This document shows, piece after piece, positions 1-8,367 of a stretch of DNA of 64,000 nucleotides. The notes beneath the pieces are model-generated. The model was not told where the DNA came from. It was given only the letters and a program-made list of their open reading frames with translations, and did no database searches. The DNA is from JBBWZH01 sp035544115 (GTDB lineage: Bacteria; Actinomycetota; Actinomycetes; Mycobacteriales; CADCTP01), in NCBI GenBank assembly GCA_963714145.1, contig OY970235.1, positions 2,480,001-2,544,000 of the forward strand, written 5' to 3'. The translations under genes were made by a program, and so were the position numbers. Position 1 is the first letter of the stretch. Every line of letters starts with the position of its first letter.

Positions 1-2
1 CG

Positions 3-338
3 AGGAGCTCTCCGAGGCGCGCGCGCATCGACGGCGCCAACGTGTGGCAGCTGTTCTGGCGCATCCACGTTCCGCTGGCCATGCCGGCGATGTCGTCGCT
101 GGCGATCCTGCTGTTCCTGTGGACCTGGAACCAGTTCCTGCTCGCGATCGTCCTCGTCGACGATCCGGCGAAGCGGACGATGGCCGGCGCGCTGGGCGCC
201 TTCCAGGGGCAGTGGGGTACGGACATCCCGCTGCTCTGCGCGGGCTCGCTGCTGATCCTGGCCCCGACCCTCGCGGTCTTCCTCGTCTTCCAGCGCCGGT
301 TCGTCGCCGCCCTGCTTCAAGGCTCGCTGAAGGGCTGA
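3..338 (+). CDS. Carbohydrate ABC transporter permease, C-terminal part (partial, apparent frameshift)
   Basis: This is the C-terminal end of a MalG/LacG-type inner-membrane permease that would work with a sugar-binding protein and an ATPase. The frame from about base 21 reads ARIDGAN followed by WRIHVPL, the conserved EAA loop that contacts the ATPase. Two or three membrane helices follow, and the product ends in QGSLKG, a usual end for this family. The start lies outside the window. Bases 2-19 encode EELSEA in a different frame, exactly the residues expected just before ARIDGA. One extra base in the GC run at 17-26 therefore breaks the frame. This may be a sequencing error or a decayed gene. 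Confidence 0.8.
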   Translation, partial: RSSPRRARIDGANVWQLFWRIHVPLAMPAMSSLAILLFLWTWNQFLLAIVLVDDPAKRTMAGALGAFQGQWGTDIPLLCAGSLLILAPTLAVFLVFQRRFVAALLQGSLKG

Positions 339-358
339 CCCGGGGCGACCCCCCGAGG

Positions 359-400
359 TCAGCTACGCAGGCTCCACTGCTGGTTGGCCCCGCTGGTCCC
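359..400 (-). pseudogene. Remnant of a CBM13 (ricin-type lectin) C-terminus
   Basis: Read on the minus strand, bases 359-395 encode TSGANQQWSLRS and a stop. This is the closing QxW strand of a CBM13 beta-trefoil, like the ends of the two CBM13 enzymes downstream. No start and no further trefoil repeats can be read upstream, where the frame becomes Arg/Gly-rich. It looks like the last fragment of a lost secreted enzyme. The match is short, so chance is not excluded. Confidence 0.35.
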
Positions 401-497
401 GGGACCACCGCGGCGGCGGCGATGGTCAACCCGCGGCGGCCAGGCCGGCCAGTGCCAGCCGGGTCGCCGCTGACGTCCAGGCTTGCCGGAACAGCCG

Positions 498-1989
498 CTA
501 GGTGGCGACCATTGAGCGGTCACGGCCGGCGTTCTTGGCGGCGTAGAGGGCTTGGTCCGCGCGGTTGACGAGTTCTTCGGCGGTCTCGTGGGTGTCCCAG
601 GTCGCGATCCCGGCGGAGAAGGTCAGGCCGTCGGGACTGGCGGCGCGCAGCCGGTTCAGCACGGATTCCACAGCGGCGGCGTCGCAGCCCGGCAGCAGTG
701 CGACGAACTCTTCGCCGCCGTAGCGGGCGAGCACGTCGACCTGGCGCAGTTGTGCTGTCCAGGCTGCGGCGGCCTCCTTGAGGAGGCGGTCGCCGGCCTG
801 ATGACCGTGGGTATCGTTGTAGCGCTTGAAGTGGTCAAGGTCGATGATCGCTACCGTGACCGGGGCGCCGTCGCGGTCGGCGTGGTCCAGGCCGGCCTGC
901 AGGACGACGTCCCAGGCTCGCCGGTTGGCCAGGCCGGTCAGGCTGTCTCGCTGCGCGAGTATCTCCAGCTGGACCGCCTGCTCGGCCAGGACGGCGGACT
1001 GCGACCGCACGGTGGTGACGAGCAGTCTGCATGCGCGCGACGACCAGGACGAAGATCGTCACGCAGCCGAGCGCGATGGCGCCCGCGTCGGGAACCATCG
1101 AGTGGTTCTGCCAGGCCTCGACCCCGAGCAGCGCGGGGCCGATCAGCACCGCGGTACACAGCAGCGCCTGGCGTGGCCGCGGGTTGTCCCGGCCGGGGCC
1201 GGCGGGCGCGGGGTGGGTGAGCTCGGCGCTGCTGGCGTGCAGCATGGCTGCCGCGTAGATGCCGGCCACCAGCGCGGAGGTGATCGAGATGAAATGCTGG
1301 GGCAGCGAGCTGTTCTGGTCGCCGAACCGGACGAACAGGACCATCCCGTAGTCGCCGGCCAGCGACAGCAGTTGGCCGCCGACCAGTAGCCGGATCGACC
1401 GGTTGTGCAGGCCATTGGCGGCCAGCAGCCGGATGACCAGGACCAGGTTGAACAGGTCGACCAGCGGAAAGCCGAGCGCGACGAGGCTCGCGGCGGCCGA
1501 TCCGTACCCGCCGGAGACCGCCGGTTTGATCAGGAAGACCCAGGTCAGCAGCACGAAGCCGCAACTGATCACGGCGGCGTCGAGCAGGCTCTCCCGGCCC
1601 TGGCCCCGGCCGTGCAGGCGCTGCCGGACCAGCGCCACCCAGCCGGCGATCTGCACCGCGTACGCGGACAGGAACACCACGTCAATGGGGCTCGGGGACT
1701 GCTCGCCCGGCAGCAGGGTCACTGCCAGCAGGCCGCCGACCACCAGCGCCTGCCCGGCGACGATCAGCCACACCGAGCCCGCGTGCGGGGGCCGGTGCCG
1801 GCGCACACCCCAGACCATGGCGACCACAGCCGAGGACACCACCAGGTCGTTGTAGACCCAGAACCCGGTCCCGATCGGCACCAGGAGGAACCCGGCGACC
1901 GCGACCGTGTACACCGACAGGAACCACCACTGCGCCGTGTCCCGGCGCAAGGCCCATCGACGCCGGCGGGTGGCCGGCTCGATCGTCAT
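498..1989 (-). pseudogene. Membrane-anchored diguanylate cyclase (GGDEF), split by a one-base frameshift
   Basis: The first part (ATG at 1989) encodes about 320 residues with eight or more hydrophobic helices, a membrane sensor region ending VVARMQ. The second part, readable from about 1025 to the stop at 498, encodes a linker helix and a GGDEF domain with the active motif GGEEF and the preceding D-x-D-x-F-K region (IDLDHFKRYND). It would make cyclic di-GMP from two GTP. The two parts are in different frames. Dropping the base at 1026 joins MQ to LLVTTVRSQ and restores one continuous protein of about 496 residues. The gene is either disrupted or mis-sequenced. A GTG near 1010 could start a soluble cyclase. 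Confidence 0.8.
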
Positions 1990-2680
1990 GGCTCGTTCCA
2001 CGAGGTCGACGGCACCAGTTGAGGACAGCAGACCCAGGTACGGATCCGGGTGCAGCGCGGGAGCCGGACAAGTGCGGTCGCCACCCGCACGACGCCGGAC
2101 GATCATCAGGAACTCGCACTGGCGCCGGGCCGATGCGGTGTCCGGCAGCGCCGGGTAGGTCGGGTCGACGGACCTCGGCCACGGCGAAGCCGCGCCAGGG
2201 CTTGACCCGAGAATGGTCCCGCCGGCTTTCTGTTATCCGCTCCGGCCGCGCGAGGTCGTTCGAATCTGCGGCAATTCCGCAGCGGGGCGCGCATAGCGTG
2301 CGGCAGCATTGACTGGCGTACCGGAACGAGCCGGTCACCCGTCAGTTGACGGCTGAGAGACCATTGGGCCGCCGATGTGAGCGATAACGTCGCCGGCCAG
2401 CCTGAATTCTTTGCGACCAGATGTCGATGCCTCAATCACCTGCTGCCACACCGCGGCGATCGGCCGGACACCGCTCGGCGGGGCGACCCCGGCAGGCCGT
2501 TGTCGATAACATGAAGTGTCGGCAGAAGTTCGTCGACCGCGACCACGGATGATGTCGCAAAAAGCGTTATGTGCCGTCCCCGCGGCCAGTCGCGCGAGGC
2601 CCGGAAGGCCCACTGCGGCAGCATTCCGAAGCACTCCCACCCGGTTCCTGAGCGGTGTGGGACAGACCGGCGTCTACCTC

Positions 2681-2709
2681 TTGAATGTTGCGATTTCTTC
2701 TGGCAATCT
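2681..2709 (+). promoter_or_regulatory. Candidate promoter upstream of the arabinofuranosidase gene
   Basis: TTGAAT at 2681-2686 and CAATCT at 2704-2709 are separated by 17 bases in an unusually A/T-rich patch. The -10 element is weak. The 22-bp palindrome lies about 80 bases downstream, so a bound repressor could block elongation or a second start site. Confidence 0.25.
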
Positions 2710-2791
2710 CATGGTTACATACGCGTCTCGATACGGCGCCATTCGCCGTCTCTCGGCACCCCGTCCACGACTATGCGGCCTAATTCAACAT

Positions 2792-2813
2792 TCGATGTTA
2801 ACGCTCACATCGA
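2792..2813. promoter_or_regulatory. LacI-family-type operator palindrome
   Basis: The arms TCGATGTTAA and CTCACATCGA flank a central CG. Eight of ten arm positions are complementary. LacI-family regulators typically bind such CpG-centred palindromes, and similar TGTTA-CG-rich sites precede xylanase and arabinofuranosidase genes in other actinobacteria. It sits 108 bases before the GH54 start codon, so sugar-responsive control of the hemicellulase pair is likely. The regulator gene is not in the window. Confidence 0.55.
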
Positions 2814-2921
2814 TCGACCGCCACTCGTGGCGTCCCGGGATGATGCGCCCGAGCCGCCGGTGCCTTGGCGCCCCCGGCCGCCTTTGGCCGCCACCGGAAC
2901 CTGAGACCCGAAGGAACCGAC

Positions 2922-4397
2922 ATGGTCGTGTCAGACCTCGTCCGGCGCAGTCGGAGACGAACGCCCGCTGTGATCCAGGCGTTGGTGATCTCCCTGGTCG
3001 CCGTCAGCGCCATGGCGACGTGGGGCGTCTCGGTGGCCGCCGCGGCCGCGCAGCAGGTCGTGGGCGCCGGCTCCGGCCGGTGTCTGGACGTCCCGAACTC
3101 CAGCACCGGCAACGGCGTCCAGGTGCAGTTGTGGGACTGCTCCGGTGCCGCCAACCAGTCCTGGACGTACACCGCGACGAAGCAGTTGATGGTGCTCGGC
3201 AGCAAGTGCCTGGACGCCAGCGGGCAGGGCAGCACCAACGGCACCGCCGCGGTGATCTGGGACTGCAACGGCCAGGCCAACCAGCAGTGGAACGTCAACC
3301 CCAACGGCTCGGTCACCGGCGTCCAGTCCGGACTCTGCCTGGACGCCTCGGGCCGGGGTACGGCCAACGGTACGAAGATCATCATCTGGGCCTGCAACGG
3401 GCAGAACAACCAGCAGTGGAACCTGCCGGCCCCGCCGGCGGGCGGCACGCGGCCATGTGACATCTATGCCGCGGGCGGCACGCCGTGCGTCGCGGCGCAC
3501 AGCACCACCCGAGCGCTGTTCGGCTCCTACAACGGCCCCCTCTACCAGGTGCGTCGAGCCTCGGACAACGCCACGACCGACATCCGACCGCTGGCGGCCG
3601 GCGGCACCGCCAACGCCGCCACCCAGGACTCGTTCTGCGCGAATACGGCGTGCGTGATCACCGTCGTCTACGACCAGTCCGGGCGCGGCAATCACGTGGC
3701 CTACCAGGGGCCCGGCGGGGCCGGTGGCTCCGACGTCCCGGCGTCGGCGACCAGCGAAGCGCTCACCGTCGGCGGAGCCAAGGCGTACTCGCTGTTCATC
3801 AACGCGCGCAACAACTACTGGCGCGACGGGCACCTGACCGGCGTCCCGACCGGCAGCGCACCCGAGGGCATGTACATGGTGACCAGCGGCACCCATGTCA
3901 ACGGTGGCTGCTGCTTCGACTACGGCAACAGCGAGACGACGAGGCGGGCTGACGGTCCCGGCGCCATGGACGCGATCAACTTCAGCACCCAGTGCTGGTT
4001 CGGCGGCTGCGTCGGCACCGGGCCCTGGGTCCAGGCGGATCTGGAATTCGGCCTGTTCTCCGGCGGAAGCACGACCTGGAACACCAACCAGCGGGCGTTC
4101 ACCAGCAAGTTCGTCACCGCGACGCTCAAGAACAACGGGACGTCCCGGCTCGCCTTCAAGGGCAGCAACGCGCAATCCGGCGGCCTGACCACGCTGTGGG
4201 ACGGCTCGCTGCCCAACGGCTACAACCCGATGCGCAAGCAGGGCGCCATCATCCTCGGCAGCGGCGGCGACTGCTGCAACGGCAACACCAACATCAGCAT
4301 CGGCACCTTCTACGAGGGAGCCATCGTCGCCGGCTTCCCCACCGACGCGACGGAGAACGCCGTCCAAGCCAACGTCATCTCCGCCGGCTACCGCTGA
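2922..4397 (+). CDS. abfB: Secreted alpha-L-arabinofuranosidase, GH54, with N-terminal CBM13
   Basis: The 491-residue exported enzyme should remove arabinose side chains from arabinoxylan or arabinan. Order: signal peptide (1 to about 42, ending in an Ala run), a CBM13 trefoil (about 45-165, three QxW-type repeats ending NQSW, NQQW, NQQW), a short Pro/Gly linker, then the GH54 catalytic domain starting PCDIYAAGGTPC. Glu375 in DLEFGLFSGG matches the family nucleophile. Asp450 in GSGGDCCNG matches the likely acid/base. In the fungal GH54 enzymes the binding module is CBM42 at the C-terminus, so an N-terminal CBM13 is a different arrangement. The ATG at 2922 was chosen because AAGGA lies just upstream. 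It is followed after 99 bases by the xylanase gene. Confidence 0.9.
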   Translation: MVVSDLVRRSRRRTPAVIQALVISLVAVSAMATWGVSVAAAAAQQVVGAGSGRCLDVPNSSTGNGVQVQLWDCSGAANQSWTYTATKQLMVLGSKCLDASGQGSTNGTAAVIWDCNGQANQQWNVNPNGSVTGVQSGLCLDASGRGTANGTKIIIWACNGQNNQQWNLPAPPAGGTRPCDIYAAGGTPCVAAHSTTRALFGSYNGPLYQVRRASDNATTDIRPLAAGGTANAATQDSFCANTACVITVVYDQSGRGNHVAYQGPGGAGGSDVPASATSEALTVGGAKAYSLFINARNNYWRDGHLTGVPTGSAPEGMYMVTSGTHVNGGCCFDYGNSETTRRADGPGAMDAINFSTQCWFGGCVGTGPWVQADLEFGLFSGGSTTWNTNQRAFTSKFVTATLKNNGTSRLAFKGSNAQSGGLTTLWDGSLPNGYNPMRKQGAIILGSGGDCCNGNTNISIGTFYEGAIVAGFPTDATENAVQANVISAGYR

Positions 4398-4496
4398 ACC
4401 GCCAACCTCTAGGGGACGTCCGCACGGCTCCGGCAACCGGAAAGGAGTGCACCGCACACGGCAGTTCCCGCGGCGCCGATCCGGAAAGGCAATCGC

Positions 4497-5990
4497 ATGA
4501 GGAACCACCCGAGCGCGCCGCGGCCGCGGCGCGGACTCCCACCGCGACTGCGGATGATCCTGTCGCTCGTGACCACCACCCTGATCGCCGCCGGCGCGGC
4601 CGTCGTGTTCGCCGGCCCCGCCGACGCGGGCACCACGCTGGGTACCGCGGCGGCGGAGAAGGGCCGCTACTTCGGTGCGGCCGTGCCCGCTTTCAAGCTC
4701 AACGACGCCAACTACGTCGGCATCCTCGATCGGGAGTTCTCCTCGATCACGCCGGAGAACGAGATGAAATGGGATGCCACCGAGCCGTCCCAGGGCCGGT
4801 TCACCTTCACCGCCGGCGACCAGATCGTGGCCCACGCCCAGGCGCACGGGCAGCGGATGCGCGGGCACACCCTGACCTGGCACGCACAGCAGCCGGGCTG
4901 GGCGCAGGGCATGTCCGGCAGCGCGCTGCGCAACGCCATGCTCAACCACATCACCCAGGTCGCCACCCACTACCGGGGCAAGATCTACGCCTGGGACGTG
5001 GTGAACGAGGCGTTCGCCGACGGCGGCAGCGGCGGTCGCCGGGACTCGAACCTGCAGCGGACCGGCAATGACTGGATCGAGGCGGCGTTCCGGGCCGCCC
5101 GGGCCGCCGACCCCGGCGCGAAGCTGTGCTACAACGACTACAACACCGACGGCATCAACGCCAAGAGCACCGGCATCTTCCAGATGGTGGCCGACTTCAA
5201 GGCCCGCGGTGTGCCGATCGACTGCGTCGGGTTCCAGTCGCACCTCGGCGGCTCAGTGTCCGGCGACTACCGGGCCAACCTGCAGCGCTTCGCCGATCTC
5301 GGCGTCGACGTGCAGATCACCGAGCTCGACGTCGGCTCCGGCGGCAACCAGGCCAACGTGTACGCCACCGTGACCAACGCCTGCCTGGCCGTATCCCGCT
5401 GCACCGGCATCACCACGTGGGGCGTCCGCGACAGCGACTCGTGGCGCGCCCCAGACCCCGTGCTGCTGTTCGACGGCGGCGGCGCCAAGAAGGCCGCCTA
5501 CACCAGCACCCTCAACGCCCTCAACGCCGGCACCACCACCCCGCCGCCCGGACCGGTCGACACGAGCGCCTGGTACGTGCTGGTCAACCGCAACAGCGGC
5601 GAGGTGCTGGACGTGTTCGGCGCCTCGACGGCCGACGGTGCCCGGGTCGCGCAGTGGACCCGCAACAACGGCAACAACCAGCAGTGGCAGTTCGTGGACT
5701 CCGGCGGCGGCTTCTTCCGGCTGCGGTCCCGCAACTCCGGCAAGGTGCTGGACGTGTCGGGCTTCTCCACCGCCGACTCCGCCCCCGTCGTGCAGTGGAG
5801 TGACCTGAACGGGACCAACCAGCAGTGGCGGCTGGCCGACTCCGGCGGCGGCTTCGTCCGGCTGCTCAACCGCAACAGTGGCAAGGCCCTGGACGTACAG
5901 GGCGCGGCCACCAGCGACGGCGCGAACATCGTCCAGTCCACCGACACCGGCGCCAACAACCAGCAATGGCAACTCGTCCGGATCGGTTAG
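4497..5990 (+). CDS. Secreted endo-1,4-beta-xylanase, GH10, with C-terminal CBM13
   Basis: This 497-residue protein cuts the xylan backbone. It has a signal peptide (1 to about 44, ending ADA), a GH10 barrel (about 50-345), a Thr/Pro linker and a CBM13 (about 358-497) with three repeats ending NQQWQF, NQQWRL and NQQWQL. The acid/base is Glu171 in WDVVNEAF and the nucleophile Glu276 in QITELDV. GGAAAGG precedes the ATG. With the GH54 gene 99 bases upstream it forms a natural arabinoxylan-degrading pair, probably one operon under the upstream palindrome. No separate operator was seen in the gap. Confidence 0.95.
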   Translation: MRNHPSAPRPRRGLPPRLRMILSLVTTTLIAAGAAVVFAGPADAGTTLGTAAAEKGRYFGAAVPAFKLNDANYVGILDREFSSITPENEMKWDATEPSQGRFTFTAGDQIVAHAQAHGQRMRGHTLTWHAQQPGWAQGMSGSALRNAMLNHITQVATHYRGKIYAWDVVNEAFADGGSGGRRDSNLQRTGNDWIEAAFRAARAADPGAKLCYNDYNTDGINAKSTGIFQMVADFKARGVPIDCVGFQSHLGGSVSGDYRANLQRFADLGVDVQITELDVGSGGNQANVYATVTNACLAVSRCTGITTWGVRDSDSWRAPDPVLLFDGGGAKKAAYTSTLNALNAGTTTPPPGPVDTSAWYVLVNRNSGEVLDVFGASTADGARVAQWTRNNGNNQQWQFVDSGGGFFRLRSRNSGKVLDVSGFSTADSAPVVQWSDLNGTNQQWRLADSGGGFVRLLNRNSGKALDVQGAATSDGANIVQSTDTGANNQQWQLVRIG

Positions 5991-6036
5991 CCAGCACATC
6001 GTCGCTCACGTTCGAGTAGGGCCCACGGACATATCT

Positions 6037-6186
6037 GCCGTCAAGATCTCTCGCCGCCAGTTGCTCGCCGCGGCCGGAGTCACGGGGGCGGCCGCGGCTA
6101 CCGGCGCGCTGCGCGCCGGTAGCCGTCTGGGCCACGGCCGGGCCGAGCAGCTACCCGGCGAGCTGTGGGCTGCCGAGTACACCTGA
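6037..6186 (+). pseudogene. Possible Tat signal-peptide fragment without a start codon
   Basis: The frame reads KISRRQLLAAAG and then an Ala/Gly-rich hydrophobic run, just like a twin-arginine signal, but only about 20 residues follow before a stop. No ATG, GTG or TTG lies in frame just upstream. It could be the trimmed 5' end of a lost secreted gene. A 14-bp hairpin occupies its middle, so the coding look may be accidental. Confidence 0.25.
6095..6125 (+). terminator. Strong hairpin after the xylanase gene
   Basis: The arms at 6095-6108 and 6112-6125 are perfectly complementary over 14 bp with a 3-base loop. No T-run follows, which is common for GC-rich actinobacterial terminators. It lies 105 bases after the xylanase stop and before the EACC1-like gene, so it would insulate the two units. 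Confidence 0.5.
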
Positions 6187-6287
6187 GGCCCGGTAGCTGA
6201 GGCATTGCTGCCGGCCCCGGGCGGTCTGGCCGCTACCCTGTCGCTGCATGCCGCAATGGTGTTGCGGCCCGGGACGGGGGTCGGTGG

Positions 6288-6686
6288 GTGGGCGAGACGG
6301 TGGCGCGGATGGGCGTCGAGGTGCAGGCGCTGCCGGACGCCGACGCGGCCGAGCTGGCGGAGCTGGCCGCGGCCCTGCGGGACGAGTTGCTGGCCACCGA
6401 CGTGGAACGGGTGGACCTGGGCCGGGCCGGGGTGCCGCCGGCCGGTGCCAAGGCGCTGGACGTGATCGCGGCCGGCAAGCTGGTGGTCGAGTTCGTCCGG
6501 TCGGCGCAGCGGGTGCGGGCGGTGGTCGGGGCGGTCAGCCGCTGGGTCGCCGGCGCGCAGGCGCGCAGCGTGAAGATCGAGATCGACGGTGACGTGCTCG
6601 AGGTGACCGGGGTGACCGCCGCCGACCAGCGCGCGCTGATGGACATCTGGATCGCCCGGCACGCCACCCCGGCCGAGCCCGCCTAG
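6288..6686 (+). CDS. EACC1-like protein (effector-associated constant component 1)
   Basis: This small protein of 132 residues (125 if the ATG at 6309 is used) has the layout of EACC1. It has an N-terminal alpha/beta part (VEVQALPDADAAEL), a central Ala/Val-rich amphipathic or membrane-like helix (VVEFVRSAQRVRAVVGAVSRW) and a C-terminal strand pair around VKIEIDGDVLEVTGV. EACC1 proteins are the conserved partners of caspase, trypsin or other effectors in NTP-dependent conflict systems of multicellular bacteria; their exact job is unresolved. The caspase gene starts 13 bases downstream, so the two should be co-expressed. No P-loop NTPase component is adjacent. Confidence 0.72.
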   Translation: MGETVARMGVEVQALPDADAAELAELAAALRDELLATDVERVDLGRAGVPPAGAKALDVIAAGKLVVEFVRSAQRVRAVVGAVSRWVAGAQARSVKIEIDGDVLEVTGVTAADQRALMDIWIARHATPAEPA

Positions 6687-6699
6687 CCCGGGGGTCGAC

Positions 6700-8358
6700 G
6701 TGCCGCCCGGGGGCCGGTACGGCCTGGTCATCGCCAGCAGCGAGTACGCCGACCCGGCGCTGGCCCGGCTCGGTGCGCCCGTCCACGACGCGCGGGCGCT
6801 GGCCGAGGTGCTCGGCGACCCGGCGGTGGGTGGCTTCGCCGTGCAGACGCTGGTAGACCGGCCGCACTACGAGGTGCAGCGGGCGGTGGCCCGGTTCTTC
6901 AAGGACCGCCGCCGGGACGACCTGCTGCTGCTCTACTTCTCCGGGCACGGCCTGAAGGACGACGCCGGCCGGCTGTTCCTGGCCACCCCGGACACCGAGG
7001 CGCAGCTGCCGGACGCCACCGCGGTACCGGCCGCGTTCGTCCGGGACGCGATGGACCGGGCCCGGTCCCGGTGCAACGTGCTGGTGCTGGACTGCTGCTA
7101 CAGCGGCGCCTTCGCCCATGGCGCCAAGGGCGACGACGCGCTGCACACCCGGGACGGCTTCGCCGCGTCCGGCAGCGTGGTGCTGACCGCCTCGGACGCG
7201 GTGGAGTATTCGTTCGAGGAACCCGACAGCGCTCCGGGCGGGGTAGCTGGCGGGGCGGCCAGCGGCGCCGGCTCGGTGTTCACCCGGATCCTGGTGGACG
7301 GCCTGGCCAGCGGCGCCGCCGACCGGGACGGCGACGGCGACGTGTCGCTGGACGAGCTCTACGACTACGTGCACGACCGGATGCTGGTGGAGCGGCCGGA
7401 CCAGCGTCCCGGCAAGTGGGCCTGGGACGTGCGCGGCCGCATCCTGGTCGCCCGCAACCCGCGCTGGACGTTGCCGAACCGGCTGCGCGAGGCCATCGGC
7501 AGCCCGCTGCCGGGGTTCCGGCTGGCCGCCATCGAGGAACTCGGCCAGTTGCTGCGTACCGGCAATGCCACCGTCGCCGCCGTCGTCCGCGACACCCTGG
7601 CCCAGCTGGCCGACGACGACTCCCGCAAGGTCAGCCAGGCCGCTACCGCCCTGCTCGACGCTCAGGCCGAGCCGGCTGAACCCAGCCAGGCTGAGCCAAT
7701 CGAACCTGGCCAGGCTGAGCCGGTGGGACCGATCCCAGCCGTGCCTGCGGAGCCAGTCCAGGCTGAGCCGGTGGGACCTGGCCGAGCCGAGCCGGTGGAA
7801 CCGATCCCGGCCGTGCCTGCGGAGCCAGTCCAGGCCGTGGCCGCGGAGCCAGTCCAGGCCGAGCCGGCGGGCGCGGCGCCGAGGGCGAGACGGGCGGCGA
7901 AGGCGGCCACCGCAGCGGCGCGGGCGGAGCACCGCGCGGTGCTGTCGGCCGGGATCGAGCGGTTCGCCAAGCTGGACGGCACGCTGTACGGCGAGCAGAC
8001 CACGCTGTTGCTGGAGAAGGTCACCGGCGCCGGCCAGATGATCGGCATGTGCCGCTGCCGGCACCGGAACGACGGCATCCGGCACACGATCCTGGTGCTC
8101 AACACCGACTACCTGATCTGGGCCCGGGAGACGTTCTTCTCCAAGACCACGGGCGCCCTGATCCCCTGGCACACGGTCGACCGGGTGACCGACTTCGCCG
8201 AGTACGGCATCGACATCCGGCAGCAGGACGGCACCAGGGTGGTGTTCGACTCCTTCGCCGGCAAAGGGCTGCCACTGCGCGACGAGCCGGTCAAGTTCGA
8301 CGTGAAGTCGGTCCGGGCCTTGATCCGCCAGCTGGTCCAGGCGGCCAGCGACGGGTGA
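6700..8358 (+). CDS. Caspase-like protease (C14), EACC1-associated type, with PH-like C-terminal domain
   Basis: This 552-residue cytosolic protein begins with a caspase p20 fold (about 5-245). His83 in YFSGHG and Cys133 in LDCCYSG form the catalytic dyad. A segment at 255-325 (LPGFRLAAIEELGQLL...) resembles the short helical HEAT-like region seen in actinobacterial caspases. Residues about 326-400 are a Pro/Glu/Ala-rich linker made of imperfect repeats. The last 130 residues (from about 415) are compact and beta-rich (MCRCRHRNDG, TDYLIWARE, PWHTVDRVTDF) and resemble a bacterial PH-type domain; that part is inference. Its position right after an EACC1-like gene suggests a regulated suicide or defence effector. 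No signal peptide is present. Confidence 0.85.
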   Translation: MPPGGRYGLVIASSEYADPALARLGAPVHDARALAEVLGDPAVGGFAVQTLVDRPHYEVQRAVARFFKDRRRDDLLLLYFSGHGLKDDAGRLFLATPDTEAQLPDATAVPAAFVRDAMDRARSRCNVLVLDCCYSGAFAHGAKGDDALHTRDGFAASGSVVLTASDAVEYSFEEPDSAPGGVAGGAASGAGSVFTRILVDGLASGAADRDGDGDVSLDELYDYVHDRMLVERPDQRPGKWAWDVRGRILVARNPRWTLPNRLREAIGSPLPGFRLAAIEELGQLLRTGNATVAAVVRDTLAQLADDDSRKVSQAATALLDAQAEPAEPSQAEPIEPGQAEPVGPIPAVPAEPVQAEPVGPGRAEPVEPIPAVPAEPVQAVAAEPVQAEPAGAAPRARRAAKAATAAARAEHRAVLSAGIERFAKLDGTLYGEQTTLLLEKVTGAGQMIGMCRCRHRNDGIRHTILVLNTDYLIWARETFFSKTTGALIPWHTVDRVTDFAEYGIDIRQQDGTRVVFDSFAGKGLPLRDEPVKFDVKSVRALIRQLVQAASDG

Positions 8359-8367
8359 CGACCGGGG

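Larger units (their letters stand above)
1990..2921. other. Long intergenic region between the GGDEF gene and the hemicellulase pair
   Basis: No convincing gene was found in about 930 bases. Composition is less GC-rich than the flanks, with A/T-rich patches around 2230-2290, 2400-2420 and 2670-2800. A minus-strand frame at 2335-2640 could encode 101 residues but shows no recognisable domain, signal peptide or ribosome binding site. The right end carries a candidate promoter and a palindromic operator for the downstream arabinofuranosidase gene. Confidence 0.6.

Noticed and set aside
2335..2640. 101-residue minus-strand frame in the long intergenic region
   Set aside because: No ribosome binding site, domain or signal peptide. 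GC bias by codon position is not convincing.
2931..5243. 770-codon open frame on the minus strand across both hemicellulase genes
   Set aside because: It is antisense to two genes with clear catalytic motifs. Its composition (Val/Gly/Arg/Asp runs) is the usual shadow of a GC-rich gene in another frame.
6535..8172. 545-codon minus-strand frame opposite the caspase gene
   Set aside because: It contains no domain and simply mirrors the caspase linker repeats. The plus-strand protein has intact catalytic motifs.
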